From positions 433,501 to 497,500 of the forward strand of contig JAJGOT010000057.1 in NCBI GenBank assembly GCA_022457155.1: DNA of 64,000 nt, read 5' to 3'. The position numbers were made by a program, and so were the translations under genes. How positions within the stretch are numbered: the stretch's first letter is position 1; each line of letters starts with the position of its first letter. Below are positions 59,689-64,000 of the stretch, in pieces. Source of the DNA: Cladopsammia gracilis (Eukaryota; Cnidaria; Anthozoa; Scleractinia; Dendrophylliidae). The notes under the pieces were generated by a model. It saw nothing but the letters and a program-made list of their open reading frames with translations. It made no database searches and was not told where the DNA came from.

Positions 59689-59840
59689 AGAGCATCGCAC
59701 CGGTATCGCGAGGTCACGGGTTCGAACCCCGTTGAAGTCCTGAATTTTTTTCAGGCTTCTTTTCGCAATTGCTTAAATTGCGTTCACAACTGCGAGGATT
59801 ATTCTTCATTTGATTGATTGATTGATTGATTGATTGATGT
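59686..59840 (+). repeat. tRNA-Thr-like SINE, 5'-truncated, (TTGA)n tail
   Basis: Starts within the tRNA D-arm (GGTAGAGCATCGCACCGGT) in a TTGA microsatellite. A GGT (Thr) anticodon fits the loop. Box B GGTTCGAACCCC is at about 59719. A body with TCAGGCTTCTTTTCGCAATT and AACTGCGAGGAT follows, ending in (TTGA)n. Boxes and body make it a SINE, not a tRNA gene. Confidence 0.75.
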
Positions 59841-60779
59841 TCCCCAAATACTTTGTGATATTGAACAAATGAAAATGTTATAATTTGCATATTTTATTTA
59901 TTTCCCGCGTCTGCCACCAATATCATGATTTTATCTAAAGCTTTAAAATAATCTGTAACTCCACAGATCAGCTTCTGTATTGTTATATTGTCTTACCTTT
60001 ATTATTTTCAATTACATTACTTTTCCCTGCCTCCGAATAGCGTTTTTGCTAATTTGAAGGGCAACTGTATTTAAGTTTATATGTCTAATAAATTTTTGTT
60101 TGTTGTTGTTGTTGTTTGTTGTTAATGGTCTTTTGTCAAACAAGTTGTTCATAACATGATGTAGCTTTTCAAAAAGGACAATTCATTAATTAGTGTAAGC
60201 TATTAAAAACTCTACGTGTTTAAATGCAATCTGTAACTAATAATAACTTCGATTTTCAGTCTCCTTTTCTCCCAGCTGTTTATATAGTTAACAAATAATC
60301 ATTGTACGGTGCCGGTTACGATAGGAAAAGTGGCCGGACCTTTGGGAGGGTACCACCTTCCCTTGTTGTTACACGGATACTGAAGGCCCGAAGCCCAGGA
60401 GTATTCTTCGTCAACTATTTGGGGGGGGGGGGGGGGGTGTACGACCCGCGTGTTGAAAACTATACCCACTATTACACCAAATTATGTGATTTTCCCTACC
60501 CATTCTCAGACCGAACCCGTAAAATGTACCCCTCGAGTCAACATTGCAGAAATCTACACCCATTCCAGCCTGGAAGTGTAAAATTGTCCGGATTGTAACA
60601 TGAGAGCTAGTGAATGTTTAAAACATCGTTATCTTTTAAGCGGATTAACTATTGTTTTTTTTTGAAAAACTAAAGACAGTAAGGAGCACACTGATTATCT
60701 TTTTCAGTTATCTGTCTCAGATTAGGATTGCATGTCTGTGTCTAACACCATTTTGTTGATTAATCCTCCTATCGTTTAG

Positions 60780-60902
60780 ATGTCAACGAATGCAAAGTCG
60801 GCACTCACGATTGCGATGAGAATGCAAGCTGTACAAACATTCCTGGCTCCTTCAATTGCAGCTGCAAGAAGGGATACACTGGCAATGGTAGTCTCTGTTC
60901 AG
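60780..60902 (+). CDS. Calcium-binding EGF exon 1
   Basis: 123 bp, phase 1-1, acceptor ATCGTTTAG, donor CAG|GTATAA. Encodes [15 protein letters not shown] then [12 protein letters not shown] and [17 protein letters not shown] is the calcium-binding start, and CxNxxxxFxCxC is the Asn beta-hydroxylation consensus of EGF_CA modules. Such rods of EGF_CA modules are rigidified by calcium and serve adhesion or matrix roles. Confidence 0.92.
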
Positions 60903-61115
60903 GTATAAATTCTGTTTTATTTCTTAAGGCTGCAACATGGACTTCGTTGGAGATCAGATGAGCTTAAAATTGGGTTACTGAAGCATGTTTTGGAAAACAA
61001 GAGACAGCAAGGGGACACGCCGCTGACCTGTTTTCTGCTTCAGTTATCTTTAATTAGGGTTGGGATGCGTTTCTCTAAGCTCATTTTATTTATTTCTTTT
61101 TATTATGTAATATAG

Positions 61116-61238
61116 ACGTCAACGAATGCAAAGACGGCACCCACAACTGCTATAAGAATGCAAGCTGTACAAACATTCCTGGCTCCTTCAATTGCAGCTG
61201 CGAGAAGGGATACACTTGGAATGGTAGTCTATGTTCAG
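61116..61238 (+). CDS. Calcium-binding EGF exon 2
   Basis: 123 bp, phase 1-1. [15 protein letters not shown], hydroxylation motif intact. Differs by EKGYTWNG, with Trp replacing the usual Gly of GYTGNG, a change in a tight turn. Donor CAG|GTATAA. Confidence 0.92.
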
Positions 61239-61454
61239 GTATAATTTTCTGTTTTATTTCTGAAGGCTGCAACAAGGACTTCACTGGGGACAAATGAGCT
61301 TGAAAGTGGCCGGTTACTTATGCATATTTTGGAAAACTAGAGACGGCAAGGGAACACGCTTCTGACCTGTTTTCTTCTTTAATTAGTTATCTTTAATTAG
61401 AGTTTGGGTGGTGTATCAAAGCTCATTTTATTTATTTCTCTTCTTGTAATTTAG

Positions 61455-61577
61455 ACGCCAACGAATGTAAAGACGGCACTCACGATTGCGATGAAAATGC
61501 AAACTGTACAAACATTCCTGGCTCCTTCAATTGTAGCTGCAAGAAGGGATACACTGGGAATGGTACTCCCTGTTCAG
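61455..61577 (+). CDS. Calcium-binding EGF exon 3
   Basis: 123 bp, phase 1-1. Begins [12 protein letters not shown] (Val to Ala in the calcium motif, acidic residues kept) and ends NGTPCSG. Hydroxylation consensus intact. Confidence 0.92.
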
Positions 61578-61797
61578 GTATAATTTTCTGTTTTATTTCG
61601 TAAGGCTGCAACAAGGACTTCAATAGAGATCAAATGAACTTAAAAGTGGCCAATTCACCTTATGCATGTTTTGCCGGGAAAACTAGAGACGGCAAGGGAA
61701 CACGCTGCTGATATTTTTTCTTCTTCAGTTATCTTTAATTAGAGTTTGGGTGCATGTTTCAAAGCTCATTTTATTTATTTCTCTTCTTGTAATTTAG

Positions 61798-61920
61798 ACG
61801 TCAACGAATGCAAAAATGGCACTCACGATTGCGATGAGAATGCAAACTGTACAAACATTCCTGGCTCTTTCAACTGCAGTTGCAAGAAGGGATACACTGG
61901 CAATGGTAGTCTCTGTTCAG
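61798..61920 (+). CDS. Calcium-binding EGF exon 4
   Basis: 123 bp, phase 1-1. [15 protein letters not shown], all six cysteines, hydroxylation consensus intact. Its downstream intron matches that after exon 6 almost base for base. Confidence 0.92.
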
Positions 61921-62219
61921 GTATAATTTAATTTTTAAAATTAGAGATCAGATGAGTCTAAAAGTGGGTTACATATTCATATTTTGGAAAACTAGAGACA
62001 GCAAGGTGACACGCTGATTTATTTTCTTCTTCCGGTTATCTTTAATTAGGATTTGGATGAGTGTGTCTGACACCATTTTGTTTATTTGTCCTATTCCAAG
62101 TCAACAACATATCAACAATGCTCTTTTGTCAAACAAGTTGTCCATAACATGATGTAGCTTTTCAGAAAGGGCAGCTCATTAATTAGTGTAAGCTTTTAAA
62201 AACTCTACGTGTTGAAATC

Positions 62220-62432
62220 GCCCGGCCCGGTGTCATATGTGGGTTGAGTTTGTTGTTGGTTCTCTCCTTGCTCCGAGAGGTTTTTCTCCGGGTACTCCGG
62301 TTTTCCCCTCTCCTCAAAAACGAACACTTCCAAATTCCAATTAGATCTGGAAAGTGTCCACAATTAGTACTCGCATACTAAATACTCGAACACTTAAATA
62401 AATTGATTTGATTTGATTTGATTTTAACTGCA
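62220..62432 (+). repeat. SINE-like insertion with (GATTT)n tail
   Basis: Absent from the equivalent place in copy 1 (60217). Contains GTGGGTTGAGTTTGTTG, GCTCCGAGAGGTTTTTCTCC, GGGTACTCCGGTTTTCCCCT and a (GATTT)n tail. No tRNA boxes are obvious in what remains; it could be the 3' part of a SINE. Confidence 0.6.
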
Positions 62433-62990
62433 ATCTAAATGCAATCTATGACTAATAACAACTTTCGTTTTTCAGTCTCTGTTTCTCCCTGTGAAAATAG
62501 TTAACAAATAAGCACTGTATGGTGCAGGTTACGATAGGGGAAGTGGCCGGAGCTTTGAAAGGGTACCACCTTCCCTTGTTGTTACACGGATATAAGGCCC
62601 GAAGCCCAGGAGGATTCTTCGTCAACTATTAGGGTGGGGGGGGGGGGGGGGGGGGGGGGGGTTGTACAGCCCGCGTCTTGACGAAACTTATGTCATTTTC
62701 CCTACCCATTGTCAGACCGAACCCGTAAAATGTACCCCTCGAGTCAACATTGCAGAAGTCTACACCCATTCCAGCCTGGAAGTGTAAAATTGTCCGGATT
62801 GTAACATGAGAGCTAGTGAATGTTTAAAACATCGTTATCTTTTAAGCGGGTTAATTATTGATGTTTTGGACTGACTAAAGACAGTAAGGGGCACACTGAT
62901 TAACATTTTCAGTTATCTGTTTCAAATTAGGATTTAGGATTGCATGTGTGTGTCTAACACCATTTTGTTGATGATCCTCTTGTTGTTTAG

Positions 62991-63113
62991 ATGTCAACGA
63001 ATGTAAAGACGGCACTCACAATTGCGATGAGAATGCAAACTGTACAAACATTCCTGGCTCCTTCAATTGTAGCTGCAAGAAGGGATACACTGGGAATGGT
63101 ACTCTCTGTTCAG
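62991..63113 (+). CDS. Calcium-binding EGF exon 5
   Basis: 123 bp, phase 1-1. [15 protein letters not shown], ends NGTLCSG. It is the counterpart of exon 1 in the duplicated block by its intron, but its coding sequence mixes features of exons 1 and 3, suggesting gene conversion or unequal exchange. Confidence 0.92.
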
Positions 63114-63315
63114 GTATAAGTTCTGTTTTATTTCTTAAGGGTGTAACAAGGACTTCAATGGAGATCAAATGAGCTTAAAAGTGGGTTACTTATGTATGTT
63201 TTGGAAAACTAAAAATAGAAAGGGGACAAACTGCTGAATTTTTTCTTCTCAATATTTTAGTGTTTGGATGCGTATGTCTTAGCTCATTTTATTTACTTCT
63301 CTTCTTGTAATTTAG

Positions 63316-63438
63316 ACGTCAACGAATGCAAAGACGGCACCCACTATTGCCATAAGAATGCAAACTGTACAAACATTCCTGGTTCCTTCAACTGCAGTTG
63401 CAAGAAGGGATACACTGGCAATGGTAGTCTCTGTTCAG
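63316..63438 (+). CDS. Calcium-binding EGF exon 6
   Basis: 123 bp, phase 1-1. [15 protein letters not shown] (His and Lys replace Asp-Glu), hydroxylation consensus intact. Near copy of exon 4 with its following intron. The donor is open to further exons outside the window. Confidence 0.92.
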
Positions 63439-63588
63439 GTATAATTTAATTTTTAAAATTAGTGATCAGATGAGTCTAAAAGTGGGTTACATATTCATGT
63501 TTTGGAAAACTAGAGACAGCAAGGTGACACGCTGATTTATTTTCTTCTTCCGGTTATCTTTAGTTAGGGTTTGGATGAGTGTGTCTGT

Positions 63589-64000
63589 AACCGCCGGAGG
63601 CGAACTTCTAGACAAATGTCCTTCACAGCAACAATTTAACGCTCATTTTTTATTCTTCCAAATCGGAGTTGACAATTGAATAATCAGTCGAGTAAGATGT
63701 ATGACATAAGTACGATGCGATGAGATGAGATGAGATAAGATGAGTTGAGATGAGTTGAGATGAGTTTAGATGAGGTTGAAACTGAAATAACAAACAAATA
63801 ACTAACTTACAAAATGTACAATTAATAACACAAAAAGCGAAACGAAGCAGAAGTCTGACAACTAATCGGACACTTACACATTGCTTACGGCGCTGTAGAA
63901 GAACCTAGAGAATTCTGCTAGAGGCTAATGTACTGCACGAGGCGTATTGTTGAACTCAACGGTGGAAAATAAAACTGACAAACTAAAGAAAAAGTTAACA
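63589..64000. other. Start of an unrelated insertion or intron
   Basis: Sequence after 63588 does not match the EGF repeat block. Contains a (GAGAT)n/(GAGTT)n run at 63719-63775. Nothing coding recognised before the window ends. Confidence 0.4.

Larger units (their letters stand above)
52625..59690 (+). pseudogene. LINE (CR1/L2/Jockey-like) split by three insertions
   Basis: Pieces on the plus strand: endonuclease end with GDFNIDLL (about 52790); linker and start of RT (53109-53790, with a stop near 53790); RT with YRPISRLSV (about 53905) and IDLKKALNHS (about 54108); then, after insertions, PQGSVLGPLLF and FADDTSMLY (57350-57460), a thumb region with a frameshift near 57695, and the C-terminus ending TAA at 59368-59370. 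The 3' UTR ends in (TTGA)n. The 5' end is truncated. Insertions at 54198-56829, 56855-57285 and 58158-59200 each fall between codons of the same original frame. It lies in an intron of the EGF gene. Confidence 0.88.
60127..62097. repeat. Segmental duplication in the EGF gene, copy 1
   Basis: Starts GGTCTTTTGTCAAACAAGTT and carries four calcium-binding EGF exons. The same leader (G run included), first exon and final intron recur at 62118-63588. Within the copy the exon+intron unit repeats every 336-343 bp. Confidence 0.85.
62118..63588. repeat. Segmental duplication in the EGF gene, copy 2
   Basis: Repeats the 60127-62097 block with two EGF exons instead of four. Interrupted at about 62220-62432 by a SINE-like insertion absent from copy 1. 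Similarity stops abruptly at GTGTCTG (about 63588). Confidence 0.85.

Noticed and set aside
60421..62662. G runs at 60421 and 62641 as further copies of the G-run-terminated elements
   Set aside because: They lack a matching C-run end, inverted TACTC block and 10-bp flanking duplication; they are duplicated parts of the EGF segment. Lengths of all G/C homopolymers here may also contain sequencing error.

Overview
This is an intron-rich, repeat-dense animal nuclear window. The gene content (mitochondrial-clan P450, PAN/apple plus EGF-repeat secreted protein, coiled-coil protein), the many hairpin/TIR miniature transposons and the tRNA-headed SINEs suggest a cnidarian, most likely an anthozoan such as a stony coral. 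This is an inference from remembered families; no search was run. Nothing in the window looks prokaryotic.

Layout. Positions 1-1112 are a ~60-bp minisatellite. From 7032 down to 1689 (minus strand) lie the first two coding exons of a mitochondrial-type cytochrome P450; the rest of that gene is off the left edge. Its 4.7-kb intron is packed with SINEs and inverted-repeat elements. Behind its start is a decayed Ty3/gypsy-like gag-protease fragment (7590-8717, minus). At 9.2-12.5 kb there are miniature DNA elements and an isolated minus-strand terminal exon (11904-12091).

From 12977 to 25658 (plus) I could assemble an 18-exon gene of about 490 codons in which every splice phase agrees. It encodes a mostly coiled-coil protein that I cannot name. 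Its introns hold microsatellites, an 88-bp minisatellite, a perfect 158-bp palindrome and at least six other miniature elements. From 26.4 to 42.3 kb I see no convincing gene: diverged segmental duplications, a ~92-bp minisatellite, TIR elements and a pogo-like miniature element.

From 42338 to beyond the right edge (plus) runs a secreted or membrane protein gene: a PAN/apple exon, one EGF exon, then six near-identical 123-bp calcium-binding EGF exons in phase 1-1, made by repeated exon+intron duplication. The signal-peptide exon was not found and the gene runs off the window. Its first large intron holds a >1-kb palindrome and, on the minus strand, an intact single-exon gene (48103-49881). 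That gene combines a C2H2 finger, a tyrosine-recombinase domain with all recognisable catalytic residues, and a SANT/Myb domain: a Crypton-like element or a domesticated derivative. It sits between two unrelated tandem arrays. The second large intron holds a LINE split by three later insertions, each with readable target-site duplications.

The most interesting items are the Crypton-like gene with its flanking arrays, the giant palindrome, the G-run-terminated elements with 10-bp target duplications, and the EGF exon expansion.
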